Below are positions 8,637 through 17,077 of a stretch of 64,000 nt of DNA, piece after piece. The position numbers and the translations under genes were made by a program. This DNA comes from an uncultured Roseovarius sp. (lineage in GTDB: Bacteria > Pseudomonadota > Alphaproteobacteria > Rhodobacterales > Rhodobacteraceae): positions 62,001-126,000 of the forward strand of contig NZ_CAJXNN010000002.1 in NCBI RefSeq assembly GCF_913057115.1, written 5' to 3'. How positions within the stretch are numbered: position 1 is the first letter of the stretch; every line of letters starts with the position of its first letter. The notes beneath the pieces are model-generated. The model was not told the origin of the DNA. It did not search any database and saw only the letters and a program-made list of their open reading frames with translations.

Positions 8637-9539
8637 ATGTTCACACCCCAAGCCCAGAACCCCGCGCTTGCCGCGGGCCTTACTGTTCTTGCCGCGGCTT
8701 TCGCGGCGGGAACGACCCTGCTTGCCAAGGCATTGGGCACGGGCGTTCTCGGCCCCGACATGCACGCTCTGCAAATCAGCTTTGGGCGCTTTCTCTTTGC
8801 CCTGATGGCCATCTCTTGCGCGGTGGCGGTCCTGCGCCCCACGTTCACCCGCCCGCACCTTGGCCTGCATGCCGGGCGCTCGGCCCTTGGGTGGAGTGGG
8901 GTCACGCTGATGTTCGCGGCGGCGGCCTTTATTCCTTTGTCGGATGCCACCGCCATCAGCTTTCTCAACCCGGTGTTCGGCATGCTTCTGGCCATTCCGC
9001 TTTTGGGCGAAAAGGTTGGCCCCATACGGTGGAGTGCTGCCATCATCGCCCTTGCCGGGGCCGCGATCCTCACTCGTCCGGGTGGCGAGGCGATTGAACT
9101 GGGTGCGGTGTTGGCGCTCTGCTCGGCGCTCTGCCTTGGGGCTGAACTTATCTTGATCAAGCGCCTCTCAGGCCGGGAAGCTCCCATTCAAATCCTCTTT
9201 ATAAACAACGCCATAGGCCTCTGTATCGCGGGCATCGCGGCCTCTTTCGTCTGGCAAACTCCGACCCCGGCGCAATGGGCGGCCCTTGCCGGGATCGGGG
9301 TGCTCATGGCCGGGGCGCAGGCCTGTTTTGTCAACGCCATGGCCCGCGCCGATGCAAGTTTCGTCGCGCCCTTCTTCTATGCTGCCCTCGTCTTTGCCGC
9401 GCTCTATGATGCTGCTGTCTTCAAAGTGCTGCCCGATGGTATCTCAATCCTCGGGGCCTGCATCATCCTCACCGGCGCGGGCCTTCTGGCATGGCGCGAG
9501 GGCCGCATCCGCGCCCCCTTCCCCGCCCCGCGCAAGTGA
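8637..9539 (+). CDS. EamA/DMT-family transporter
   Basis: A 300-residue protein with ten predicted hydrophobic segments arranged as two EamA repeats (about 10-140 and 150-290). The segment DATAISFLNPVFGMLLAIPL followed by LGEK in the first half and FVAPFFYAALVFAALYDA in the second are typical of drug/metabolite exporters of the inner membrane. The substrate is unknown; relatives export amino acids, purine-like compounds or S-adenosylmethionine. No clear ribosome site precedes the ATG. The 264 bases before it (8373-8636), also the argD upstream region, show no convincing gene. Confidence 0.87.
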   Translation: MFTPQAQNPALAAGLTVLAAAFAAGTTLLAKALGTGVLGPDMHALQISFGRFLFALMAISCAVAVLRPTFTRPHLGLHAGRSALGWSGVTLMFAAAAFIPLSDATAISFLNPVFGMLLAIPLLGEKVGPIRWSAAIIALAGAAILTRPGGEAIELGAVLALCSALCLGAELILIKRLSGREAPIQILFINNAIGLCIAGIAASFVWQTPTPAQWAALAGIGVLMAGAQACFVNAMARADASFVAPFFYAALVFAALYDAAVFKVLPDGISILGACIILTGAGLLAWREGRIRAPFPAPRK

Positions 9540-9552
9540 CGCAACGCCAGCT

Positions 9553-9581
9553 TTGACAACCACGACCCGGATTTGGCTTAA
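9553..9581 (+). promoter_or_regulatory. Candidate sigma-70-type promoter
   Basis: TTGACA at 9553-9558 is followed, after 18 bases, by CTTAAT (9577-9582). It lies just upstream of the small membrane protein gene at 9600, which has a strong GGGAGGAG ribosome site. The -35 is perfect and the -10 matches four of six positions. Confidence 0.35.
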
Positions 9582-9599
9582 TCCCGCAAGGGAGGAGCC

Positions 9600-9992
9600 A
9601 TGCCGCTGCACATTCTATTGCCATTGGTGGTTTTGGGCATCGCAGGTATCGCGGTGCTTTTGCATCTTATCGGCTGGTCAAAGCCTGCTACCTTGGCAGA
9701 TGATGCGGCGGCAAAACGGGCATGGCTCGAGGAATTCCCCGACGACCCGCCCAAGCGCGTGGTGCTGAGCCATGATCACCACGCCGCCCTGATCGAAACC
9801 GAAAAAGGCCATGGCGTGGTCTGGCCCATGGGGGCCGACACCACCGCGCGTTACCTAACCGATGCGAAAATATCCCGCACGGGCAAAGGCTTACGCATCG
9901 ACCTGCCCGATTACACCGCCCCGCGAATCCACCTGACACTGGACGCGGAGGAAGCCAACCAATGGCCCAGCCTGATGGAGCACCCCGCATGA
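9600..9992 (+). CDS. Small membrane-anchored protein of unknown function
   Basis: A 130-residue protein with one N-terminal hydrophobic helix (residues ~4-26, LHILLPLVVLGIAGIAVLLH) and a soluble remainder rich in acidic residues. No known domain was recognised. The GGGAGGAGCC ribosome site gives a firm start. Its stop overlaps the ATG of the following desaturase-family gene in the ATGA form, so the two are translationally coupled and probably act in one process. The soluble part would face the cytoplasm or periplasm depending on orientation; the helix could equally be an uncleaved signal. Confidence 0.75.
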   Translation: MPLHILLPLVVLGIAGIAVLLHLIGWSKPATLADDAAAKRAWLEEFPDDPPKRVVLSHDHHAALIETEKGHGVVWPMGADTTARYLTDAKISRTGKGLRIDLPDYTAPRIHLTLDAEEANQWPSLMEHPA

Positions 9993-10915
9993 CCGACCAG
10001 ATCACCTTCCCCGATGTCGTTAGTTGGGCCGTGCCCTTCTTCATCGCCGCCATACTGATCGAGGTGCTTTGGATCGCCATGAAAGGCAAAGGCGGACGGT
10101 ACGAAACCCGCGACGCGGTTACCTCGCTTATCATGGGGGCGGGTAACGTGGCTTCGGGACTGCTGCTTGGTTTCATCGCCTACGGATTTTTCATGGTATT
10201 ATGGGCCCTTACACCGCTTGACCTTGGCACATCGTGGTGGGTCATCGCGGTCTGTTTCGTGCTGGATGACCTGCGCTACTACTGGGTGCATCGCTTTGGC
10301 CACCGGATCAGATGGGTCTGGGCCAGCCATGTGAACCACCATTCCAGCCAGCACTACAATCTCACAACCGCCCTGCGCCAAACGTGGACAGGCACCTTTA
10401 CCTTCATGATGATCGTGCGTAGCCCCTTGATTTTGCTGGGCTTTCACCCGGCCATGGTGCTGTTCTGCGGCGGGCTGAACCTGATTTACCAGTTCTGGAT
10501 TCACACTGAGGCCATCGGCAAAATGCCCAAATGGTTCGAGGCGGTGATGAACACCCCCTCGCATCACCGGGTCCACCATGGCCGCAATGCGCGTTATCTG
10601 GATGCGAACTATGCCGGAGTTTTCATTGTCTGGGATAAGCTCTTTGGCACCTATGTGCCTGAACTGGAAGAAGAAAAACCCGATTACGGCTTGGTTCACA
10701 ACCTTGGCACCTTCAACCCGCTCCGCGTCGCCTTCCACGAATGGGTGGGCATTTTCAAGGATGCCACGCAACCGGGCATCACATGGCGCGATCGGTTGAA
10801 TTACTGCGTCATGCCCCCGGGGTGGAGCCATGACGGAAGCCGCGACACCAGCGAAGAGATCAAGCGCAAGTACCTTGCCCACCACCCCGAAAAACGCGGC
10901 ACGCCGGGGTTTTGA
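9989..10915 (+). CDS. Sterol desaturase / fatty acid hydroxylase family protein (second paralogue)
   Basis: A 308-residue membrane di-iron enzyme with the superfamily His clusters: HRFGH, HVNHHSSQHY and HHRVHH near residue 190. Hydrophobic stretches at about 10-30, 50-75 and 130-160 fit the multi-pass topology. The ATG at 9989 overlaps the stop of the upstream small gene; the longer frame from 9962 would lie inside that gene. It differs clearly from the paralogue at 2727-3719 (shorter, different spacing of the His boxes). Substrate unknown; lipid hydroxylation is the family expectation. Element A lies immediately downstream. Confidence 0.85.
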   Translation: MTDQITFPDVVSWAVPFFIAAILIEVLWIAMKGKGGRYETRDAVTSLIMGAGNVASGLLLGFIAYGFFMVLWALTPLDLGTSWWVIAVCFVLDDLRYYWVHRFGHRIRWVWASHVNHHSSQHYNLTTALRQTWTGTFTFMMIVRSPLILLGFHPAMVLFCGGLNLIYQFWIHTEAIGKMPKWFEAVMNTPSHHRVHHGRNARYLDANYAGVFIVWDKLFGTYVPELEEEKPDYGLVHNLGTFNPLRVAFHEWVGIFKDATQPGITWRDRLNYCVMPPGWSHDGSRDTSEEIKRKYLAHHPEKRGTPGF

Positions 10916-10917
10916 AG

Positions 10918-11001
10918 AACGTACGACTCGTACGTTTTCTACGTGAGTTTCGTACGAAAATCGCAGCCCCCTGAATTGGGTTCGTACGAGTCGTACGAAA
11001 C
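10918..11001 (+). repeat. Composite palindromic element, copy A
   Basis: Three palindromic blocks in 84 bases: CGTACGACTCGTACG (10920-10934), a central TTTCGTACGAAA (10948-10959), and CGTACGAGTCGTACG (10983-10997) ending in AAAC. Copy B at 42472-42557 on the other strand has the same three blocks and an almost identical centre, AGTTTCGTACGAAAATCG. Each copy sits after the stop of one gene and before the start of the next in the same direction. The function could be a terminator, an operator or a mobile repeat. Confidence 0.75.
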
Positions 11002-11082
11002 TCCGCCACCCCGTCATCGGGCTTGACCCCATCCGCCCGCTGTGGCCGCATGGCAGCCAACACCCGACACAAGGAGTCTGCC

Positions 11083-12333
11083 ATGCCCGCCCCAGGTGAA
11101 AATCTGCGTATCAACCCCGAACGGCTTTGGGACAGCCTGATGGAAATGGCCAAGGTCGGCCCCGGGGTGGCGGGCGGCAACAACCGCCAAACCCTCACCG
11201 ATGAAGATGCCCAAGGCCGCGCCCTTTTCCAAAGCTGGTGCGAGGCGGCGGGGGCCACCATGGGGCTGGACCAGATGGGGACGATGTTCGCCCAACGCGA
11301 CGGCACCGACCCCGACGCCCTGCCCGTCTATGTCGGCTCCCACCTTGATACCCAACCGACGGGCGGCAAATACGACGGTATCCTTGGCGTGCTGGCGGGG
11401 CTTGAGATTCTGCGCACGCTCAACGATCTGGATATCCGCACCAAGCGGCCCATCGTCGTGGTCAACTGGACCAACGAGGAGGGCGCACGCTTTGCCCCTG
11501 CCATGCTGGCCTCGGGCGTCTTTGCCGGGCTGCATACCCAAGACTGGGCCGAGGATCGCGTCGATGCCGAGGGCAAGCGTTTCGGCGATGAGCTGGACCG
11601 CATCGGCTGGCGCGGAGACGAAACCGTGGGCGCGCGCAAGATGCATGCTTTCTTTGAGCTGCACATCGAACAAGGCCCGATTTTGGAGGCCGAAGGAATT
11701 GACATCGGCATCGTCACCCACGGCCAGGGCCTGCGCTGGACCGAAGTGACCCTGACCGGCAAGGACAGCCACACCGGCACCACGCCCATGCACCTGCGCC
11801 ACGACGCGGGGCTTGCCATGGCGCGGATCATCGACCGGGTGGAACGCATCGCACTGGATAACGCCCCGCGCGCCGTGGGCTCGGTCGGCCATATCGAAGT
11901 GGCCCCCAATTCGCGCAACGTGATCCCCGGCAATGTGGTCTTCACCGTCGATCAACGCTCCCCCGATCTTGATGTGCTTGAGGCGATGGTGACGCAGATG
12001 AAATCCGAGGCGCGCGAGATTTGCGAGAGCATGGGCGTCGAGGTCAGTTTCGAAACCGTGGGCGGTTTCGATCCGGTCACCTTCGATCCCGAGTGCGTCT
12101 CGGCCCTGCGCGCCGCCGCCGAACGCCTCGGGTACAGTCACCGCGATATCATCTCGGGCGCAGGTCACGATGCCTGCTGGATCAACCGGGTGGCCCCCAC
12201 CGCCATGGTGATGTGCCCCTGCGTTGGCGGGTTGTCGCACAACGAGGCCGAGGAGATCACCCGCGATTGGGCGCGTGCCGGGGCCGAGGTATTGATGCAC
12301 GCCGTGGCCGAAACGGCAGGTATCGAAGGCTGA
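11083..12333 (+). CDS. M20-family amidohydrolase (hydantoinase/carbamoylase or beta-ureidopropionase type)
   Basis: A 416-residue zinc hydrolase of the AllC/HyuC/AmaB group, which cleaves N-carbamoyl amino acids, allantoate or N-carbamoyl-beta-alanine. Visible motifs are GSHLDTQPTGGKYDG (metal His/Asp), NWTNEEGARFAPAM (metal Glu pair), FELHIEQGPILE, and GKDSHTGTTPM from the dimerisation lid. The start at 11083 has an AAGGAG ribosome site; the open frame from 11023 lacks one. No pyrimidine- or purine-degradation genes are adjacent, so the substrate cannot be settled from context. Element A is just upstream and may affect its expression. Confidence 0.87.
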   Translation: MPAPGENLRINPERLWDSLMEMAKVGPGVAGGNNRQTLTDEDAQGRALFQSWCEAAGATMGLDQMGTMFAQRDGTDPDALPVYVGSHLDTQPTGGKYDGILGVLAGLEILRTLNDLDIRTKRPIVVVNWTNEEGARFAPAMLASGVFAGLHTQDWAEDRVDAEGKRFGDELDRIGWRGDETVGARKMHAFFELHIEQGPILEAEGIDIGIVTHGQGLRWTEVTLTGKDSHTGTTPMHLRHDAGLAMARIIDRVERIALDNAPRAVGSVGHIEVAPNSRNVIPGNVVFTVDQRSPDLDVLEAMVTQMKSEAREICESMGVEVSFETVGGFDPVTFDPECVSALRAAAERLGYSHRDIISGAGHDACWINRVAPTAMVMCPCVGGLSHNEAEEITRDWARAGAEVLMHAVAETAGIEG

Positions 12334-12363
12334 GGTTTAACCACGCAGAGCCGCCACATTCTT

Positions 12364-12386
12364 GCCGCAATCGCCAGTGTTGCGGC
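12364..12386 (+). terminator. Possible hairpin after amidohydrolase gene
   Basis: GCCGCAA (12364-12370) pairs with TTGCGGC (12380-12386) across a 9-base loop, 31 bases after the stop of the M20 gene. No T run follows, so factor-independent termination is uncertain. The rest of the 12334-12551 gap is relatively AT-rich and probably holds the promoter of the carboxypeptidase gene. Confidence 0.3.
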
Positions 12387-12551
12387 GAATGAGGTGCGTC
12401 ACACAAGATGTTGATAGCTGGCAGCGCAGGTACCAAGAATTTCCAGTTAAATGAGTACTTTAAACAGTTTGGCGGCTGTGCTACGCTTACGGCAATAAAT
12501 TTAAGTCAGTCGGATAACCGGCGGCGAACGAGGCAGAAAAAGAGTAGTTCC

Positions 12552-13994
12552 ATGAAGGCTCGGAGCAGTCAGCCGATCCGTTGGGGTTTGGTGGCCCTGG
12601 CGACGATCTGGATGTTGATCATCGTCCCGCTGAGCGCGGCGGCGGCCCCCTATGCAGCACTGGTGATGGATGCCCGGAGCGGTGAGGTCTTGCACTCCCG
12701 CAATGCCGACACGCGATTGCATCCTGCCTCCCTGACAAAGATGATGACGCTTTATGTCGCCTTCGAAGCGGTCGAGAATGGCGAGATCGGACTTGATACG
12801 CCGGTGCGCATCTCAAAGCACGCCGCGAGCGAACCGCCCAGCAAGCTGGGCCTGCGCGCCGGGCAAACGATCCGCCTGCGCTATCTTTTGCGTGCTGCCG
12901 CGATCAAATCGGCCAATGACGCGGCGACAGCCATCGGGGAAGCGATCGAGGGCTCGGAAGCGAAATTCGCCCGTCGCATGAACCGCACCGCCAAGGCCAT
13001 GGGCATGACGCGCACCACCTTCAAGAACGCGCATGGCCTGACCGAAAGCGGCCACCTGTCGACCGCGCGGGACATGACCCTTCTGGGCCGCCATGTGTTT
13101 TACGACTACCCGGAGTATTACAATCTTTTCTCGCGGATTTCGGCGAATGCCGGGGTGAAGAAGGTCTATCACACCAACCGCCGCCTCCTGCGCAACTATC
13201 GCGGCGCCGACGGGATCAAGACGGGCTACACCCGGGCCGCCGGTTTCAACCTGACCGCCAGCGCCGAGCGCGGCGGCGAACGGATTATTGCGACGGTGTT
13301 TGGCGGGCGCTCCACCGCGTCGCGCAATGCCAAGGTGGCCGAATTGCTGGACCTTGGGTTCCGCCGCGCGCCCAGCCGCGTGGCCGTGCACAAACCTCGC
13401 CGCCCGGCTTACATGGGCAAGGTGCGCGATGGCACGCCGGGCGGCTTTGGCAAGAGAGTTCGCCTTGTCACTGCGGCGGCCGTGAAGAAAAGCCTGCGCC
13501 CGCAGGCCCGCCCGGTGCCGGAGACCGTCCCGGTGGCAATCGCCGCCAGGGACGATATCGAAAAGGCGATCAAGGCCGCGCAGGCCGCCGATCTGGCCGC
13601 CGTGCAGGAAGAGTCGCAAGACGTGGCAACCGCCGCACTGCCAAAAGTGAACCCCGAAGCGCGCCCAGAGGATCTCGTGCTGGCCAGCGTACAAGAGCCC
13701 GCCGAAGACCCTGTGCAAGAGGTCGTCACCCGCATCTCCACCTCGGGCGGGCGCAATTGGGGCATCAACGTGGGCCGCTATCCCAGCCAATACAAAGCAC
13801 GCAAGGTGCTGTTGAAAACCGCCCTGAACGAGATGAGCACGCTGGACGGATCGTTGCGCAAGGTGGTCAAACGGCGTTCCGGGTTCGATGCGAACTTCAT
13901 GGGATTGAGCCGCGAAACCGCCGATCTGGCCTGCCGCCGCTTGCAGGCAAAGCAAATCACTTGTTTCATGATAGAACCCGGCGGCGGTGCCTGA
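12552..13994 (+). CDS. D-alanyl-D-alanine carboxypeptidase with C-terminal SPOR-like region
   Basis: A periplasmic penicillin-binding protein of the S11 family (DacA/DacC type) that trims the terminal D-Ala of peptidoglycan pentapeptides. After a signal/anchor helix (about 10-32) come the serine motif SLTK (Ser60, Lys63), SAND, and KTGY. The 480 residues are longer than the core enzyme. The extra part is an Ala/Pro/Glu-rich linker (about 300-390) and a final ~75-residue segment (WGINVGRYPSQYKARKVL onwards, ending TCFMIEPGG) that resembles a SPOR peptidoglycan-binding domain. ATG 12552 is chosen since it begins the signal peptide; the frame is open to 12408. Confidence 0.9.
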   Translation: MKARSSQPIRWGLVALATIWMLIIVPLSAAAAPYAALVMDARSGEVLHSRNADTRLHPASLTKMMTLYVAFEAVENGEIGLDTPVRISKHAASEPPSKLGLRAGQTIRLRYLLRAAAIKSANDAATAIGEAIEGSEAKFARRMNRTAKAMGMTRTTFKNAHGLTESGHLSTARDMTLLGRHVFYDYPEYYNLFSRISANAGVKKVYHTNRRLLRNYRGADGIKTGYTRAAGFNLTASAERGGERIIATVFGGRSTASRNAKVAELLDLGFRRAPSRVAVHKPRRPAYMGKVRDGTPGGFGKRVRLVTAAAVKKSLRPQARPVPETVPVAIAARDDIEKAIKAAQAADLAAVQEESQDVATAALPKVNPEARPEDLVLASVQEPAEDPVQEVVTRISTSGGRNWGINVGRYPSQYKARKVLLKTALNEMSTLDGSLRKVVKRRSGFDANFMGLSRETADLACRRLQAKQITCFMIEPGGGA

Positions 13995-14011
13995 GGCGGA
14001 AGAGGCACTTT

Positions 14012-14071
14012 AGGGGGCTTTGCCCCCTCGGCCTACGGCCTCACCCCCAGGATATTTATAAACAGAAGAAG
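14012..14071 (+). repeat. G/C-rich hairpin repeat ending in ACAGAAGAAG, left copy
   Basis: A perfect stem AGGGGGC / GCCCCCT with loop TTT (14012-14028) is followed by a GGCC-TAC-GGCC hairpin, CCCCC and GGATATTTATAAACAGAAGAAG. An inverted copy with the same order of parts lies at 14191-14252. Such elements occur between genes in Rhodobacteraceae genomes and often act as terminators. This copy follows the carboxypeptidase stop by 17 bases. Confidence 0.65.
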
Positions 14072-14190
14072 TAAGGGATCCTTAACCCTGGCCGGATATT
14101 CTCGGTTGGCGGCACAGGCAGGGATGCCGATGGCCGTAACAGGAGAAGGCCCTTTTTGGGGTCTCGGGCGCGGGGTTGCGAACTCCGCGT

Positions 14191-14252
14191 CTTCTTCTGT
14201 TCAAAAATATCCCGGGGGAGTCGCCCAAAGGGCGACGGGGGCAGCGCCCCCT
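14191..14252 (-). repeat. G/C-rich hairpin repeat ending in ACAGAAGAAG, right (inverted) copy
   Basis: Read on the minus strand it gives AGGGGGCGCTGCCCCC, then a CGCCC-TTT-GGGCG hairpin, CCCCGGGATATTTTTG and AACAGAAGAAG, matching the left copy part for part. It lies 15 bases past the ccoS stop, so each copy follows the 3' end of one of two convergent genes. The ~120-base spacer between the copies shows no gene. Confidence 0.65.
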
Positions 14253-14267
14253 TAGACCGTCCAATGG

Positions 14268-14426
14268 TTAGCGCTTGGGGTGATCGTCATACTCGTCGCT
14301 GAGAATGCGCCGCGCGTCGCCCTCGGGGTCGTCGTACTGGTTGCTTTTGACCGTATAGACGAAGAAGGCAAGGCCCAAGCCCCCCAGAAACAGCGAGATC
14401 GGAATGAGATAGGCGAGAATGGTCAT
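14268..14426 (-). CDS. ccoS: Cytochrome cbb3 oxidase maturation protein CcoS
   Basis: A 52-residue single-pass membrane protein. The N-terminal helix (about 4-25, ILAYLIPISLFLGGLGLAFF) is followed by the CcoS-type tail VKSNQYDDPEGDARRILSD. CcoS is needed for cofactor insertion into CcoN in Rhodobacter. It starts five bases after the ccoI stop, as last gene of the ccoGHIS unit. The length matches the family (about 50-60 residues). Confidence 0.92.
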   Translation of the reverse strand: MTILAYLIPISLFLGGLGLAFFVYTVKSNQYDDPEGDARRILSDEYDDHPKR

Positions 14427-14430
14427 CGGG

Positions 14431-16617
14431 TCACCTCAGGCGCAGGGCATTGAGCGACACGGTAATCGAACTGGCCGACATGGCCAAGGCCGCGATCAGC
14501 GGTGAGCATAGTCCCGCCACCGCCAAGGGCACGGCGATCACGTTGTAAACCGTGGCGATGCGGAAATTTTCGCGGATGCGCCGGGTGGCGGCGCGGGCCG
14601 TGTCGCAGGCTGCTGCAATCGGCGAGAGGTCGCCCCCCAAGAGCACGATATCCGAGGCGACCCTTGCTGCATCCAGCGCCGTGGCCGGCGAGATCGAGAC
14701 ATGTGCGGCGGCCAGTGCGGCGGTGTCATTCAACCCATCGCCCACCATCAGCACATGTTTGCCCTCGTCGCTCATCGCCTGAATACGGCCCGCCTTGTCG
14801 GCGGGCAGCGCTTCGGCCATCCAGTGGGTGATGCCAAGGCGCTTGGCCAAGGCCTCAACCGCCGGGGTGGTATCGCCGGACATCAGGTACACCTGCTTGC
14901 CGCTGTCGAGCAGAGCCTTCACCGCCTCCTCGGCACCCTCGCGCAGGCGGTCGGTAAAGGTGAACCCCACCGGCGCGGCCTCACCCCGTTGCAGGAAGGT
15001 CGCGGTTTCCGCGCGCCCCTGCGCCCCGGTCCAGCTGGCCCGGCCAAGGCGGACCTCTTGCCCGTTCAGCATCCCCTTGGTGCCATAGCCCGGCACCTCG
15101 GTCACATCCGTGACTTGCGCCGGGGCAAAGCCTGCATCACGGGCGGCGCGGGTGATGGCCTGTGCGAGTGGGTGCGATGACCCTTCGGCCAGTGCCAGCG
15201 CCAGTTCCACGTCACGGCGTGGCAGATCGGCCAGATTGGTGAGTTCGGGTGTGCCCGCCGTCAACGTACCGGTCTTGTCGAAGACCACCGTATCCACCTG
15301 CGCCAAACGCTCCAGCGCGGTTTCATGCTTGATCAGCATCCCCCGCCGGAACAGCCGCCCCGAGGCGGCGGTTGTCACCGCCGGTACCGCAAGGCCCAGC
15401 GCACAGGGGCAAGTGATGATCAGAACGGCGGCGGCAATATTGAGCGCCGTGCGCAGATCGAAGGTGTAAAGGTACCAGCCCACGAAGGCCAAAGCCGAGA
15501 GGATATGCACGCCGGGCGCATAGAGCTTCGCCGCCTTGTCAGCCAGAGAGGTATAGCGCGAGCGGCCGGATTCCGCGATGGCCACCAGATCGGCCATTTG
15601 ATGAAGCGAAGTGTCTTGCCCCACGGCACTGGCGCGAATGGTCAGCGGCCCGGTCAGGTTCACCTCCCCTGCCGAAACCCCCTGCCCCACTTCGGCAAAG
15701 ACCGGCAAGGTTTCGCCCGTCAGAAGCGAGCGGTCCAACTCGGACGTGCCTTGGGTGATCTCGCCATCCACGGGCATGCGTGCGCCGGGGCGTACGAGGA
15801 TCAAATCCCCCACGGCCAGATCTGCCACGTTCACCACTTCCTCGCTGCCGTCCTCGCGCACGCGCGTGGCGCGTGGCACCTCAAGCGCGGTCAGTTCCTC
15901 CGCCGCCGAGCGGGCAATCGCGCGCGTGCGGTGGTCAAGGTAGCGGCCTGCCAGCAAGAAGAAGGTCAGCGCCAGAGCCGCATCGAAATAGGCGTGCTTG
16001 CCCGAGAGCGAGGTTTCCCAGAGCGAGGTGATGATCGCCAGCAGGATGGCCAGCGTGATCGGCACATCCATGTTGAGTTGTCGGTTGGACAGCGCCGCCC
16101 ATGCGTTGCGGAAAAACGGCTGCCCGGAAAAGGCGATGGTCGGCAGGGCAATGGCCGCGGAAATCCAGTGGAACAGGTCGCGCGTGGCATCCGCCGCGCC
16201 GGACCAGACCGACACCGACAAAAGCATGACGTTCATCGAGGCAAAGCCCGCCACCGCCAGCCGCATCAACAGGTCGCGGCCCGCCTTGTCGGTTGCCGTG
16301 GCATTCAATGTGCCGGCGTCCAGCTCATGCGCCTCGTATCCCAGCCCTTCGACCAAATGCTTCATCTCTTGAGCGGTGACATCCGGCTCGGCCTCGATGC
16401 TGGCGCGCTTGAGGGTCAGGTTCACCCGAGCGGATGTGACCGCCGGATGCGCATTCAGCGCCTTCTCGATCTTGGTGATACAGGCCGAGCAATGAATCCC
16501 CGGCAGCGACAGGGCGATCTGGGCCGGGGTCCGGTCGACCTCGGCCAGCGATTCCGCCGCCGGGGCGGCGGCACAGGCCGGGCAAGCCGAGGTGTTGGAG
16601 CGCATGGTGGCGGTCAT
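14431..16617 (-). CDS. ccoI: Copper-translocating P1B-type ATPase CcoI/FixI
   Basis: Pumps Cu+ out of the cytoplasm to supply the CuB centre of cbb3 oxidase. The 728 residues contain an N-terminal Cys-rich stretch (SACPACAAAP), a heavy-metal-associated domain with HCSAC, six to eight membrane helices, the ion motif CPCALG, the phosphorylation loop DKTGTL, and the hinge GDGLNDTAAL. ATG 16617 is preferred over GTG 16620. The gene starts a few bases past the ccoH stop. The CcoI type, as opposed to a detoxifying CopA, is supported by the flanking ccoH and ccoS. Confidence 0.95.
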   Translation of the reverse strand: MTATMRSNTSACPACAAAPAAESLAEVDRTPAQIALSLPGIHCSACITKIEKALNAHPAVTSARVNLTLKRASIEAEPDVTAQEMKHLVEGLGYEAHELDAGTLNATATDKAGRDLLMRLAVAGFASMNVMLLSVSVWSGAADATRDLFHWISAAIALPTIAFSGQPFFRNAWAALSNRQLNMDVPITLAILLAIITSLWETSLSGKHAYFDAALALTFFLLAGRYLDHRTRAIARSAAEELTALEVPRATRVREDGSEEVVNVADLAVGDLILVRPGARMPVDGEITQGTSELDRSLLTGETLPVFAEVGQGVSAGEVNLTGPLTIRASAVGQDTSLHQMADLVAIAESGRSRYTSLADKAAKLYAPGVHILSALAFVGWYLYTFDLRTALNIAAAVLIITCPCALGLAVPAVTTAASGRLFRRGMLIKHETALERLAQVDTVVFDKTGTLTAGTPELTNLADLPRRDVELALALAEGSSHPLAQAITRAARDAGFAPAQVTDVTEVPGYGTKGMLNGQEVRLGRASWTGAQGRAETATFLQRGEAAPVGFTFTDRLREGAEEAVKALLDSGKQVYLMSGDTTPAVEALAKRLGITHWMAEALPADKAGRIQAMSDEGKHVLMVGDGLNDTAALAAAHVSISPATALDAARVASDIVLLGGDLSPIAAACDTARAATRRIRENFRIATVYNVIAVPLAVAGLCSPLIAALAMSASSITVSLNALRLR

Positions 16618-16621
16618 CACA

Positions 16622-17077
16622 TCAGTCCTTGATCAGCACGACCCGCTGTTTGAACTCGGTCCCGTCATCGGCCAGCGCGATCATGCGAATGTTCCAGTTT
16701 CCATCGCCCAGTTCCACCGGTGCCACATAGGCCGAGCCATTGAAAATGAACTCGGGCGTAACGTCATCTTTCACATGGGTCGCGCGGCCTACCGTGGCTT
16801 TGAGGTCGGCCACTTCGACGGGGGCACCCTGCGGGTCGGTGATGCCAAGCGTTAGGATACCCGCCTTGTGGTGTGCGCTAATCTGCCAACCAAGCGCCTC
16901 CTGCGCTGCCTTGCGATCATCGAACGTCTGGCTGGCCACATAGGAATTCTTAACCTCCAACCCGGGGAAGGTTTTGACCGCGGAATAGGCCAGCACGAGA
17001 TTGACCCCGATAATCACGGTGAAAGCGGCGACAAAGCCAAAGAGCACATGTTTGCCGGTGAGTTTGCGTTCGGCCAT
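16622..17077 (-). CDS. ccoH: Cytochrome cbb3 maturation protein CcoH/FixH
   Basis: A 151-residue bitopic membrane protein with one N-terminal helix (about 12-32) and a periplasmic FixH domain; YVASQTFDDRKAAQEALGW is the family signature region. CcoH stabilises the CcoN/CcoO assembly intermediates. Its start codon overlaps the ccoG stop by one base, and it is followed directly by ccoI, giving a tight G-H-I-S operon. Confidence 0.93.
   Translation of the reverse strand: MAERKLTGKHVLFGFVAAFTVIIGVNLVLAYSAVKTFPGLEVKNSYVASQTFDDRKAAQEALGWQISAHHKAGILTLGITDPQGAPVEVADLKATVGRATHVKDDVTPEFIFNGSAYVAPVELGDGNWNIRMIALADDGTEFKQRVVLIKD

Noticed and set aside
8426-9187. Long minus-strand frame over the EamA gene
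   Set aside because: It is a shadow of a clear transporter gene, with Arg/Pro/Ala-rich translation and no domain.
15325-16632. A 435-residue plus-strand frame over ccoI
   Set aside because: Antisense shadow of an unambiguous P-type ATPase.
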